From the NCBI GenBank assembly GCA_943370175.1, contig CALRPU020000023.1:28153-92152 (forward strand): 64,000 nt of DNA, given 5' to 3'. Position 1 is the stretch's first letter, and each line of letters starts with the position of its first letter. The stretch comes from Ideonella_A intermedia_A (lineage in GTDB: Bacteria; Pseudomonadota; Gammaproteobacteria; Burkholderiales; Burkholderiaceae_C). The notes beneath the pieces were generated by a model. The model was not told where the DNA came from. It did no database searches and saw only the letters and a program-made list of their open reading frames with translations. This document shows positions 8,127-16,100 of the stretch, one piece after another. The position numbers and the translations under genes were made by a program.

Positions 8127-9158
8127 TCAGTCGATCGCGGCGTCCGCCGCTGCGGCCACGGCCACGACAACGCCCGGCTGGGTTCGGGCGGCGGTGGCCA
8201 TCGCCATCACCCGCGCCGGCGACTCGGCCTTGAGCCGGTGGTCGGACCACACCTGGCGCCAGCGCCGCGCCCCGGGGGTGCCGTTCCACAAGCCCAGCAT
8301 GTGGCGCGCCACGCGCGACCACGGCTGGCCGGCGCGCACCTGCTGGTCCATGTAGGCCACCATGGCCGCTTCCACCGCGTCGCGCTCCGGCAACGGGGCC
8401 TTGTCACCCTGAAAGCGCTGGTCCCAGTCGGCCATCAGCCACGGGTGGTGGTAGGACTCGCGGCCCACCATCACGCCGTCGAGCACCGCCAGGTGTTCGG
8501 CCACCTGCTCGTGGCGGGTGATGCCGCCGTTCACGACGATGGTCAGCCCGGGAAAATCGCGCTTGAGTTGATGCACCACGCCGTGGCGCAGTGGCGGCAC
8601 CTCGCGGTTTTCCTTCGGGCTCAGCCCTTTCAGCCAGGCGTTGCGGGCGTGCACGATGAACACCGTGCAACCGGCCTCCGCCACCGTGCCGATGAAATCG
8701 CGCACGAAGCTTGGGTCGTCGTTCTGGTCGATGCCGATGCGGTGCTTGACCGTGACCGGCAGCGTGGTGGCGTCGCGCATCGCCTTGACGCACTCGGCCA
8801 CCAGCGGCGCCTCGTTCATCAGGCAGGCCCCAAAGGCCCCTCGCTGCACGCGCTCACTCGGGCAGCCGCAGTTCAGGTTGACCTCGTCGTAGCCCCAGCG
8901 CTCGGCCAGCGCGGCGCAGCGCGCCAGGTCCTGCGGCTCGCTGCCACCGAGCTGCAAGGCCACCGGATGTTCGGCCGGGTCAAAGTCCAGGTGGCGCGGC
9001 ACGTCGCCGTGCAGCAAGGCGCCGGTGGTCACCATCTCGGTGTACAGGCGCGTGCGGCGGGTGATCAGGCGATGGAAGTAGCGGCAGTGCCGGTCCGTCC
9101 AGTCCATCATCGGCGCCACGCTCAGGCGCCAGGGGCTCGGTTGTTGATGCTCGATCAC
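8127..9158 (-). CDS. dusA: tRNA-dihydrouridine(20/20a) synthase DusA
   Basis: A flavin-dependent enzyme that reduces uridine 20/20a in the D-loop of tRNA. The protein has the Dus TIM-barrel signatures SVAPMMDWTDRHCRYF at the N-terminus, the catalytic cysteine region NLNCGCPSERVQRGAFGACLM, TVKHRIGID and VNGGI near the phosphate site, plus DGVMVGRESYHHPWL. I chose GTG 9158 because DusA proteins start about a dozen residues before APMMDWTDRH. An in-frame ATG at 9221 would add 21 residues without homology. The Ala-rich C-terminal tail is unremarkable. It is a single gene with no obvious operon partner. Confidence 0.92.
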   Translation of the reverse strand: MIEHQQPSPWRLSVAPMMDWTDRHCRYFHRLITRRTRLYTEMVTTGALLHGDVPRHLDFDPAEHPVALQLGGSEPQDLARCAALAERWGYDEVNLNCGCPSERVQRGAFGACLMNEAPLVAECVKAMRDATTLPVTVKHRIGIDQNDDPSFVRDFIGTVAEAGCTVFIVHARNAWLKGLSPKENREVPPLRHGVVHQLKRDFPGLTIVVNGGITRHEQVAEHLAVLDGVMVGRESYHHPWLMADWDQRFQGDKAPLPERDAVEAAMVAYMDQQVRAGQPWSRVARHMLGLWNGTPGARRWRQVWSDHRLKAESPARVMAMATAARTQPGVVVAVAAAADAAID

Positions 9159-9323
9159 GTTTGACGCAGGTCGAAGACCTGAACAGGGGGCAAAGGCCGG
9201 GGCGCAGTGACGCGCCGGCATCCACCTTGCGTCGGCCCGGACCCATCGCCCAGGCGCAAGACACCCTGCATTTTCCTCGCCTTGGGCCTTGCCCTCGTGG
9301 GCCCTGCTTGGACGGCTTTGGCG

Positions 9324-9344
9324 CGGGCCGGGCTCACCGGCCCG
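9324..9344 (-). terminator. Hairpin downstream of the TRAP operon
   Basis: An 8-bp perfect inverted repeat (CGGGCCGG at 9324-9331, CCGGCCCG at 9337-9344, 5-base loop) lies about 25 bases past the dctP stop on the minus strand. There is no T tract. The position fits a terminator for the TRAP operon. Confidence 0.45.
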
Positions 9345-9367
9345 GCGCCGCGTTCAAGCCGGCCGGC

Positions 9368-10387
9368 TCACTTGCCGCCGCGCAGCTTCGTCAGCGCCGT
9401 TTGCGTTTCATTCCACAAGTCCATGCCGACGTTGGCCGCGGTGCTGGCGTTGACGCGGGTCAGCTTGTCGCGCATGCGGGCCACTTCGGCCGGGGCCACC
9501 TCGTTGATGACCATGCCCTTGGCCTTCAGGTCGCCCAGGGCGCGGGCGGCTTCGTCGCGGGTGTCCTTGCGCTCGAAGTCGCGGCTGGCGCGGGCGGCGT
9601 CCAGCAGCACCTTCTGTTCGTCCTTGCTCAGGCCGTCCCACCACTTCTTGCTGACCGTGACGATCCACGGGCTGTAGACGTGGTTGGTGATGCTCAGGTA
9701 CTTCTGCACCTCGAAGAACTTGCTGGACAGGATGGTGTTGTAGGGGTTCTCCTGGCCGTCCACGGTCTTGGTTTCCAGCGCGCTGAACAGTTCGGAAAAG
9801 GGCAGCGGCACCGCGTTGGCGCCCAGCAGCTTGAAGCTGTCGAGGTAGACGTTGTTCTGCATCACGCGCAGCTTGATGCCGTCCAGGTCCTCGGCCTTGG
9901 TGACCGGGCGCTTGCTGTTGGTCAGGTTGCGAAAGCCGTTTTCCCAATAGGCCAGGCCCACCAGGCCTTTGTCTTGCAGCTTGGCCATCACCTTCTCGCC
10001 GATGGGGCCGTCGAGGATGACGTCCGCTTCCTTGGCCGTGTTGAACAGGAAGGGGGTGTCCCACAGCGCCATTTCCTTGGTGATGCCCACCAGCGTGGCG
10101 GTGGAGCCGACCATCATTTCCTGAGCGCCGCCGATCAGCGCTTGCTGCATTTGGGTGTCCGGGCCCAGCGCGGCGGCGCCGATGGCGCGCACCTTCATCT
10201 TGCCGCCGGAGGCCTTCTCCACCTGCTCGGCGAAGAACTTCACCGCCCGCCCCTGGTTGCTCTGCTCGTTCAGGCCGTAGCCGAAGCGGATCAAGCGGGG
10301 CTTGATGTCTTGTGCCAGTGCGGCGAAGGGGGTGGCCAGGGTGGCGGCAGCGGTGAGGGCCAGCAGGGTGCGACGAGCCATGCTCAT
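9368..10387 (-). CDS. dctP: TRAP transporter substrate-binding protein (DctP family)
   Basis: A 339-residue periplasmic binding protein. It has a signal peptide (MSMARRTLLALTAAATLATPFAALA), then the DctP fold with RFGYGLNEQSNQGRAVKFFAEQV, the middle motif GLAYWENGFRNLTNSKRPV, and KLRVMQNNVYLDSFKLLGANAVPLPFSEL, where the conserved arginine binds the substrate carboxylate. ATG 10387 has a strong Shine-Dalgarno (AAGGAG, 6 bases upstream), and the longer frame above it is noncoding. It is the last gene of the gluconokinase-dctQ-dctM-dctP operon. The context suggests gluconate or a related sugar acid as ligand, which is an inference. Confidence 0.9.
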   Translation of the reverse strand: MSMARRTLLALTAAATLATPFAALAQDIKPRLIRFGYGLNEQSNQGRAVKFFAEQVEKASGGKMKVRAIGAAALGPDTQMQQALIGGAQEMMVGSTATLVGITKEMALWDTPFLFNTAKEADVILDGPIGEKVMAKLQDKGLVGLAYWENGFRNLTNSKRPVTKAEDLDGIKLRVMQNNVYLDSFKLLGANAVPLPFSELFSALETKTVDGQENPYNTILSSKFFEVQKYLSITNHVYSPWIVTVSKKWWDGLSKDEQKVLLDAARASRDFERKDTRDEAARALGDLKAKGMVINEVAPAEVARMRDKLTRVNASTAANVGMDLWNETQTALTKLRGGK

Positions 10388-10445
10388 GGGAGTCTCCTTG
10401 TGAAATGGGCGAAATTCGCGGGGATGGGGCGGGGGCGCAGCGCGA

Positions 10446-11738
10446 TCAGCGCAGCCAGACGACGGGCGCGGTGACGAGCTGCGGAAAGGCAACGAACAGG
10501 ACCAGGATGAGCGTGTAGGTGATCAGGAAGGGGTTCACGCCCTTGATGACCTCATGCATCGACAAGCGGCCCACACCCGCCACCACGTTGAGCACCGTGC
10601 CCACCGGCGGCGTGATCAGGCCGATGGCCCCGTTGAGCACGAACATCAAACCGAAGTACACCGGGTCGATGCCGGCCTTGACGGCGATGGGCAGCATCAC
10701 CGGGGCGAAGATCAGGATGGTTGGCGTCAGGTCCAGCGCCGTGCCGATGACCACCAGCACGACCATCATCACGGCCATCAGCAGCCGCGGGTGGTCGATC
10801 AGCGGGCCCAGCCAGCCGCTCAGCGTGGCAGGCAGGTCGGCCAGCGTGATCATGTAGCTGGCCACCTGGGCGCCGGCGCACAGGAACATCACGATGGCGG
10901 TGGTCTTGGCAGCACGCACCAGCACGCCGCGCAGGGCGGCGACCTTCATTTCGCGGTGGATGAACAAGGCCACCACCAGCGCGTAAAACGCGGCCACCAC
11001 GGCGGCCTCGGTGGGCGTGAAGACGCCGGACTTCATGCCGCCGATGATGATGATGGGCATCAGCAGCGCCCAAAAGGCCTTGGCGGTGGCGGTGAGCCGG
11101 CTGGCCATCGGCAGCGGTTGGCCTTCGGGCAGGTCGATGCGCCGCAGGACCCAGCGCCACGCGAAGATCAGGCCGGCGCCCATGATCAGCCCTGGCACGA
11201 TGCCCGACACGAACAGCGCCGAGATCGAGGTGTTGGTCGTCACCCCATAGATCACGAAGGGCATCGACGGCGGGATGATCGGCGCGATGATCCCGCCCGA
11301 GGCCACCAGGCCCGCGGACGTCGCCATCGGGTAGCCCTGCTGCCGCATCATCGGCAGCAGGATGGTGGCCAGGGCCGCGGTGTCGGCCAGCGCCGAGCCG
11401 CTCATGCTGGCCATCAGCACGGCCGCGCCGATGGCCACATAGCCCAGGCCGCCGCGGATGTGGCCGACCCAGGCCTGCGCCATGTCGATGATGCGGCGGC
11501 TGATGCCGCCGGCGTTCATCAGCTCGCCGGCCAGAATGAAGAAGGGCACCGCCAGCAGCGGAAAGCTGTCGATGCCAGCCACCAGGTTCTGCGCCAGCAG
11601 TTGGGTGTCCCAGAACTCCAACACCCAGGCCATGCCGGCGCCGGTGAGCACCAGGGCAAAGGCCATGTTCAGGCCGATGCCCATCAGCAGCAGCATGCCG
11701 CCGGCGAAGACGATGAAGGCGAGCGCTTCGTTGCTCAT
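10446..11738 (-). CDS. dctM: TRAP transporter large permease (DctM)
   Basis: A 430-residue protein with about twelve hydrophobic helices, the ion-coupled transport subunit of a TRAP system. Typical DctM stretches are LAVPFFILAGELMNAGGISRRI, GGLGYVAIGAAVLMASMSGSALADTAAL, the GGIIAPIIPPSMPFVIYG loop, and GLITPPVGTVLNVV near the C-terminus. ATG 11738 lies 4 bases after the dctQ stop codon, giving translational coupling. A longer open frame to 11936 overlaps dctQ and is a shadow. It functions with the neighbouring DctQ and DctP proteins in the inner membrane. Confidence 0.93.
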   Translation of the reverse strand: MSNEALAFIVFAGGMLLLMGIGLNMAFALVLTGAGMAWVLEFWDTQLLAQNLVAGIDSFPLLAVPFFILAGELMNAGGISRRIIDMAQAWVGHIRGGLGYVAIGAAVLMASMSGSALADTAALATILLPMMRQQGYPMATSAGLVASGGIIAPIIPPSMPFVIYGVTTNTSISALFVSGIVPGLIMGAGLIFAWRWVLRRIDLPEGQPLPMASRLTATAKAFWALLMPIIIIGGMKSGVFTPTEAAVVAAFYALVVALFIHREMKVAALRGVLVRAAKTTAIVMFLCAGAQVASYMITLADLPATLSGWLGPLIDHPRLLMAVMMVVLVVIGTALDLTPTILIFAPVMLPIAVKAGIDPVYFGLMFVLNGAIGLITPPVGTVLNVVAGVGRLSMHEVIKGVNPFLITYTLILVLFVAFPQLVTAPVVWLR

Positions 11739-11742
11739 GGCA

Positions 11743-12285
11743 TCACTCCACGTCGGCGCCAGGGCCGAGGTCCAGCGGGGTGCGGCGCACCAGTTCGACC
11801 CAGGCCATCGCCCCGATGGCCAGCGCGCACAGCAGCGCGGGCAGCGGCAACAGGGCCGTGGGGTAACCCAGCACGACGGACCGGCTGTCCAGCCCCACCC
11901 GCACCTGCTGCCACGCGCCCCAGGCCAGCAGCACACAGGCGACCACGACCAGCCCGCGGATGAGCACGGTCATGGCCGACAGCGCCACCGGCCGGCCCTT
12001 GAGCAGGCCGACCAGGCTGGTGAAGGCCATGTGCTCGCCGCGCGGGTAGGCGGCGGTGGCGCCGATGAAGACCATCCACACGAACAGCAAGCGCGAGAGT
12101 TCCTCGCTGGCCGCGATGCCGCTGCCAAACCCATAGCGCAGCACCACGTTGACGAACACCGCCAGCGCCATCACGCCCAGGCAGGCGGCCATGGCGTGGT
12201 CGGCCCAGCGGTTGAACCTCGATTCCGGCGCGGCCGGCGCGCCCTGGGGCGTGGGGGTGGCGAGTTGGGCGGTGTCCAGGCTCAT
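11743..12285 (-). CDS. dctQ: TRAP transporter small permease (DctQ)
   Basis: A 180-residue protein with four hydrophobic segments. It carries the DctQ signature FVNVVLRYGFGSGIAASEELSRLLFVWMVFIGA, which includes the conserved E-E/L-R pair, followed by GEHMAFTSLVGLL. ATG 12285 overlaps the gluconokinase stop by 4 bases (ATGA), so the gene is coupled to gntK. The function is the small membrane subunit partnering DctM. The C-terminal tail is hydrophilic and cytoplasmic by prediction. Confidence 0.9.
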   Translation of the reverse strand: MSLDTAQLATPTPQGAPAAPESRFNRWADHAMAACLGVMALAVFVNVVLRYGFGSGIAASEELSRLLFVWMVFIGATAAYPRGEHMAFTSLVGLLKGRPVALSAMTVLIRGLVVVACVLLAWGAWQQVRVGLDSRSVVLGYPTALLPLPALLCALAIGAMAWVELVRRTPLDLGPGADVE

Positions 12286-12833
12286 GCCGGCTCCTTGGTG
12301 TCTTGGGGATCGGAGGGATCGGAGGGGTCGGTGGGGTCGTTGTGTCGCAGCCAGGCGGCCACCGCCCATTGCAGGTCGCTCAGCGACCGGGTGGCGTCCA
12401 GCGCCAGCACGCCGGGCTCACCGCGGGGGGATTCCAGCGTGGCGAACTGGCTGTCGACGAGGCTGGTGGAAAAGAAGTGCGTGGCCGCGCGGGCCGTCAC
12501 CCGGTCCAGCGCGCACTGGCGGTCAAGTTCGAGGAACACGAAGCGCAGCCCGGGCACCGCCGTGCGCAACCCCGCGCGGTAGGCCCGGCGCAAGGCGGAA
12601 CAGGTCAGCACCACGCCGTGGGGGTGAGCGCGCAACTGCTCGGCGAGGGTGGCCAGCCAGTCGGCGCGGTCGGCGTCGGTCAGCGCCACGCCCTGGGCCA
12701 TCTTGGCGCGGTTGGCCGCGCTGTGGAAGTCATCGCCTTCCACCAGAGGCAGGCCCTCGGCTTGCGCGATGGCCGCGCCCAGGCTGGACTTGCCGCAGCC
12801 CGCCACGCCCATGATCACCAACGATGCCTGCAT
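12282..12833 (-). CDS. gntK: Gluconokinase (GntK type)
   Basis: A 183-residue P-loop kinase that phosphorylates D-gluconate to 6-phosphogluconate. The Walker A motif is GVAGCGKSS at about residues 9-17. The family motifs EGDDFHSAANRAKMAQGVALTDADRADWL and LTCSALRRAYRAGLR bind gluconate and nucleotide, and HFFSTSLVDSQFATLE is the lid/C-terminal signature. The length is close to E. coli GntK plus a short C-terminal tail made of DPS/DPT repeats from a 9-bp tandem repeat. It is first in the operon with the TRAP genes and divergent from a LacI-family regulator. This suggests a gluconate import-and-phosphorylation module. Confidence 0.93.
   Translation of the reverse strand: MQASLVIMGVAGCGKSSLGAAIAQAEGLPLVEGDDFHSAANRAKMAQGVALTDADRADWLATLAEQLRAHPHGVVLTCSALRRAYRAGLRTAVPGLRFVFLELDRQCALDRVTARAATHFFSTSLVDSQFATLESPRGEPGVLALDATRSLSDLQWAVAAWLRHNDPTDPSDPSDPQDTKEPA
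12307..12342. repeat. 9-bp tandem repeat in the gntK 3' end
   Basis: Four consecutive 9-base units (GGATCGGAG twice, then GGGTCGGTG and GGGTCGTTG) encode the DPTDPSDPS-like C-terminal tail of gluconokinase. The copy number would alter tail length in frame. Confidence 0.85.
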
Positions 12834-12842
12834 CGACCTTGC

Positions 12843-12861
12843 CTTGTCTTGTCTTGTCTTG
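12843..12861. repeat. 5-bp microsatellite in the gntK leader
   Basis: The unit CTTGT is repeated three times and followed by CTTG, ending about 10 bases upstream of the gntK start codon on the minus strand. In the transcript it is a run of ACAAG units next to the ribosome binding region, where a change in copy number could alter translation. Confidence 0.85.
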
Positions 12862-12912
12862 GCCGAGAACGGCGGCCACCGCCATCGCCGAATCGATGCA
12901 GCCTTGGCGATT

Positions 12913-12926
12913 GGACAGCGCTGTCC
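12913..12926. promoter_or_regulatory. LacI-family operator, distal site
   Basis: A perfect 14-bp palindrome GGACAGCGCTGTCC with the central CG dinucleotide typical of LacI-family operators. It lies 80 bases upstream of gntK. A second copy with one mismatch is at 13022-13035, 109 bp away centre to centre (about ten helical turns). A half-site (CGACAGCGC) sits at 12945-12953. Confidence 0.8.
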
Positions 12927-13006
12927 CGTGAGGAAAAATGAATCCGACAGCGCCAGTGCCTCAAAATGTCGAATTCCGTGTGCGAACGAGGTACTTTCGG
13001 GCTGCC

Positions 13007-13036
13007 TTGCGTGTGTCTGTCGGACAGCGCTATCCT
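13007..13036 (+). promoter_or_regulatory. Promoter and operator of the LacI-family gene
   Basis: A possible -35 TTGCGT (13007-13012) and -10 TATCCT (13031-13036) are separated by 18 bases. The palindrome GGACAGCGCTATCC (13022-13035) fills the spacer and overlaps the -10, the expected place for repression. Together with the distal operator this indicates autoregulation and control of the divergent gntK-TRAP operon. Confidence 0.65.
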
Positions 13037-13075
13037 AACGACCTGAAGACCACTCAAGATCCGTAGAAACCCTCA

Positions 13076-14098
13076 ATGCCCACCCCGCCCCGCACCCGAT
13101 CCACCGGCCGCGCCACCTTGGCAGACGTCGCCGCCCTCGCAGGCGTCAGCCCCATCACCGTGTCGCGGGCCCTGCGCGGTGAACGCGCCGTGGCGGCCGA
13201 CCTGGTCGAACGCGTGCAGGCCGCGGCCCAAAAATTGGGTTACGTGCCCGACCCGGCGGCGCGCGCGCTGGCCTCGCGGCACGGGTCGCACGTGGCGGTG
13301 CTGATTCCGCTGTTGTCCAACGCGCTGTTCGTCGACCTGCTGGAAGCGGTGCAGCGCACCTTGCGTCCGGCCGGCTACCAAACCTTGATCGGCATCACCC
13401 ACTACGACCCCGCCGAGGAGGAACAGCTGCTGCGCGAACAGCTGCAGCACCGCCCCGCCGGCTTGCTGGTGACGGGTCTGGACCGCCCCGACAGCACCCG
13501 CGCGCTGATCACCAGCAGCGGTGTGCCCTGTGTGCACATGATGGAACTGGACCCGGCCGCCCAGGTGCACTGCGTCGGCTTTTCGCAGGCGGCCGCGGCG
13601 GCCGACCTGACCGCCCACCTGCTGGCACGCGGCCACCGCCGCATCGCCTTCGCCGCGGCGCAGCTGGACCCGCGCACCCTGCAACGGCTGGATGGCTGGC
13701 GCCGCAGCATGCATGGCGCCGGACTGCACGACACGCGGCTCGAATGGCTGAACCCGGCCCCGTCCTCTCTGGCGCTGGGCGGGCAGATGCTGGCGCAGAT
13801 CGTCGCCCAGGCGCCCAAGGTCGACGCCGTGTTCTTCTGCAACGACGACCTGGCGCAAGGCGCGCTGCTGGCCGCGCTGCGCCTGGGCTTGCGGGTGCCC
13901 GACCAACTCGCAGTCGTGGGCTTCAACGACCTGACGGGCAGCGACCAGATGTTGCCGCCGCTGACCACGGTGCGCACACCGCGTGGCGCCGTGGGTCAGT
14001 CGGCCGCGCAGATGCTGCTGGGACTGATGAAGGGCAAGGCGCCGGCGCAGCGCTGCATCGACCTGGGCTACGACCTGGTGGTGCGCGGCAGCGCCTGA
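13076..14098 (+). CDS. LacI-family transcriptional regulator (GntR/GnuR-like)
   Basis: A 340-residue repressor. The N-terminal helix-turn-helix is ATLADVAALAGVSPITVSRALRG (about residues 13-35), followed by the hinge PDPAARALASRHGSHVAVLIPLLSNALF and a periplasmic-binding-protein-like effector domain (TDLIGITHYDP-type start; DAVFFCNDDLAQGALLAALRLGLRVPDQLAVVGFNDL near the end). It is divergent from gntK and the TRAP genes. Two palindromes of the LacI type lie between them. It probably responds to gluconate or 6-phosphogluconate, which is an inference from context. The start ATG is well placed relative to the HTH. Confidence 0.92.
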   Translation: MPTPPRTRSTGRATLADVAALAGVSPITVSRALRGERAVAADLVERVQAAAQKLGYVPDPAARALASRHGSHVAVLIPLLSNALFVDLLEAVQRTLRPAGYQTLIGITHYDPAEEEQLLREQLQHRPAGLLVTGLDRPDSTRALITSSGVPCVHMMELDPAAQVHCVGFSQAAAAADLTAHLLARGHRRIAFAAAQLDPRTLQRLDGWRRSMHGAGLHDTRLEWLNPAPSSLALGGQMLAQIVAQAPKVDAVFFCNDDLAQGALLAALRLGLRVPDQLAVVGFNDLTGSDQMLPPLTTVRTPRGAVGQSAAQMLLGLMKGKAPAQRCIDLGYDLVVRGSA

Positions 14099-14345
14099 GT
14101 GCCGCGCACCGGCACGGCGTCCCGCAAGGCCTGCAAGGTGGCGCTGGCGCGCGACATCGATGGGCCCACGGCCGCCAGCTCGGCCTCGCGCGCGGCAGCA
14201 CCAGCAGCACCTCGCGCTCCGCCGTGCGCCGGCCCACCGCGGCCAGCCGGTCGGCGAGCACCGCGTCGCGCAGGTGGTGGGCCGGCTGGCTGACGGCAGA
14301 ACGCGCGCTGATCGCAAGGCCCTGGTGACCCAGCAGGCACGAGGG
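14068..14345 (-). pseudogene. Possible frameshifted gene remnant
   Basis: The 312-base gap between the LacI gene and the DUF2520 gene contains minus-strand codons with strong GC bias at the third position. One frame reads SQPAHHLRDAVLADRLAAV and then GRRTAEREVLLVLPRA. After a CGCGCG run near 14215 the reading continues two bases out of phase as REAELAAVGPSMSRASATL and ends at a TAG inside the 3' end of the LacI gene. Removing one CG unit would join the two halves. I do not recognise the family and see no start codon with a ribosome binding site, so this may be a relic or a chance open stretch. Confidence 0.35.
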
Positions 14346-14410
14346 ATGAGGCACCGCCCTCCCCCAACCCACGGCCACCCGATGCGCCCGGCCCGCTGAC
14401 GTTGCCGACA

Positions 14411-15376
14411 ATGGCCACCATGAACGCCATGCCCCCTTCCCCCTCCAGCCCCGTGCCGGGCGCAAACGCCATCGGTGTGATCGGCGCCGGCCGCCTGGGC
14501 ACGGCGCTGGCCTGGTGCCTGGCGCGGCACGGGCTGCCGGTGGTGGCGGTGGCCAGCCGCAGCGCGGCTTCGGCGCACCGCCTCGCCGACGGCGTGAGCG
14601 GCTGTGCCGTGCTGACGCCGCAGGCCGTGGTGGACCGCTGCGACCTCGTGCTGCTGACCCCGCCCGACGCCGCCATCGCGCCACTGGCGCAACAGCTGTC
14701 ATGGCACCCCGGCGTTGCGGCGGTGCATTGCAGCGGTGCCACCGAGCTGAACGCCCTCGACAGCGCGCGCGCTGCCGGCGCCCAGGTGGGTGGACTGCAC
14801 CCGCTGATGAGCGCCGCCGACCCGGCCACCGCGGCCGACCAGTTGCCGGGCTGCACGGTGACGATCGAAGCCAGCGGCCCACTGCTCCAGACGCTGACCA
14901 CCTTGGCCGCGCGCCTGGGCTGCCCCGTCAACGAACTGCCGCCAGGGCAGCGGGCGGCCTACCACGCGGCGGCCGGCTACGCCTCCCAGTTTGTGCACGT
15001 GTTGTTGCGCGAGGCTTCGGTGATCTGGCAGCACTGGGGCGCCACCGAAGACCAGGCCCTGCGCGCCCTGCTGCCGCTGTTGCGCGGCACGCTGGCGTCA
15101 CTGGCGCGCGCGGGCATCGCCGGTGGCATGCCGGGACCGGTGTCACGGGGGGACGTGGGGTCGGTCGAGCGCCACGTGCAGGCCCTGGCCGACCTGAGCG
15201 GCGACACCCTGGCCCTGTACCAGGCCCTCGCCCTGCGCAGCGTGGCGCTGGCCGAAGAGCGCGGCGGCGTGACGCCCGCGTCGGCGGCGGCGCTGCGCGG
15301 TCTGTTGCGTCCGACGCCGTTCGCCACCGCACCGACGGCACCCGACTCGGCGCGGCCCAATCCGCCGTCGTCCTGA
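14411..15376 (+). CDS. Rossmann-fold and DUF2520 protein
   Basis: A 321-residue protein from ATG 14411 (ATGs at 14420 and 14429 are alternatives; a TTG lies at 14402). An N-terminal NAD(P)-binding Rossmann motif, VIGAGRLGTALAWCLARHG, is followed by DLVLLTPPDAAIAPLAQQL and the HCSGATELNALDSARAAGAQVGGLHPLMS region. The C-terminal all-alpha DUF2520 domain contains YHAAAGYASQFVHVLLREA and GPVSRGDVGSVERHV. The architecture resembles F420-dependent NADP oxidoreductase or ketopantoate reductase-like dehydrogenases. The substrate of the DUF2520 family is not known to me. Confidence 0.85.
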   Translation: MATMNAMPPSPSSPVPGANAIGVIGAGRLGTALAWCLARHGLPVVAVASRSAASAHRLADGVSGCAVLTPQAVVDRCDLVLLTPPDAAIAPLAQQLSWHPGVAAVHCSGATELNALDSARAAGAQVGGLHPLMSAADPATAADQLPGCTVTIEASGPLLQTLTTLAARLGCPVNELPPGQRAAYHAAAGYASQFVHVLLREASVIWQHWGATEDQALRALLPLLRGTLASLARAGIAGGMPGPVSRGDVGSVERHVQALADLSGDTLALYQALALRSVALAEERGGVTPASAAALRGLLRPTPFATAPTAPDSARPNPPSS

Positions 15377-15516
15377 CCCCGCGCGGCGATGCCGCCACCG
15401 CCTTGCACCGAAGGCGGTGGCGTGCGAACGAGGCCGGTGGGTTGACGCTGCGGTGGCCTGCCGCCATGCTTGCGCGCACCACGGCTGAGCCCACAACCAC
15501 CGCACAAGGACCCCCG

Positions 15517-15885
15517 ATGACCTGCTTCCGATCATCCCCACCGTCCCGTCGCGACGCACGCTGCCCGCCCGGCGTGGCGGCTCAGGGGCCGAGTCGCCCC
15601 TGGGCCACCGTGCCCATGGCCGGGGCGGTCGTGATGGCCCTGGCGCTGAGCCTGGGTGCCGCGCCCACGCAGGCCGCCACTGACGGCGAGGCCGACTGGA
15701 CCGGCGCACAGCAGTCCCCCGCCGACGCCCGCAAGGAGGCCGCGGCCGCGCTGGTCGAAGGCCGACGCGAGTGCGCGCGCGTCAGCGACAAGGGCGAGCG
15801 CAGCGCCTGCTTCAAGCTGGTCGAGGCCGACCACGCGGCCACACTGAAGCGCCTCGCGCCCGCGCGGCCCGCGCCGAAGCGCTGA
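15517..15885 (+). CDS. Small exported protein of unknown function
   Basis: A 122-residue protein with ATG 15517 and a clear Shine-Dalgarno (AAGGA, 15506-15510). An Arg-rich leader precedes a hydrophobic segment (TVPMAGAVVMALALSLGAAPTQA, about residues 32-54) that looks like a signal peptide with a cleavage site after AQA-type residues. The mature part is charged and helical with two cysteines (RRECARVSDKGERSACFKLVEADH), a pattern common in small secreted Burkholderiales proteins. Similar-looking proteins are annotated only as hypothetical. I cannot assign a function. Confidence 0.6.
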   Translation: MTCFRSSPPSRRDARCPPGVAAQGPSRPWATVPMAGAVVMALALSLGAAPTQAATDGEADWTGAQQSPADARKEAAAALVEGRRECARVSDKGERSACFKLVEADHAATLKRLAPARPAPKR

Positions 15886-15931
15886 TCCCTGACGGCGGCG
15901 CGGGGCCGGCGATGCGCGGGCACGGCGACAC

Positions 15932-15975
15932 CGGCTGAGGTCGGCTGAGGTCGGCTGAGGTCGGCTGAGGTCGGC
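15932..15975 (+). repeat. 10-bp tandem repeat upstream of psd
   Basis: Four perfect copies of CGGCTGAGGT (15932-15971) plus a partial fifth lie in the intergenic region between the small exported protein and psd. No hairpin or promoter is apparent within it. A 10-bp period keeps each unit on the same face of the helix. Confidence 0.95.
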
Positions 15976-16100
15976 CAAGTATGGCCAACACCGCCCGCGC
16001 TCGGCCGCCATCGGCCGCCCTCAAGCCGACGGTGGCTACACTTCCGCGCCGCCCGATCTGCCGCTGCGCTCGGGCTTCACCCCACGCCGGAAGCCCGACC

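Noticed and set aside
5078..8170. A 1030-codon minus-strand open frame
   Set aside because: It spans several well-supported plus-strand genes and has an Arg/Gln/His/Ala-rich composition without domains.
15932..15975. CRISPR array
   Set aside because: The 10-bp units are contiguous with no spacers and there are no cas genes.
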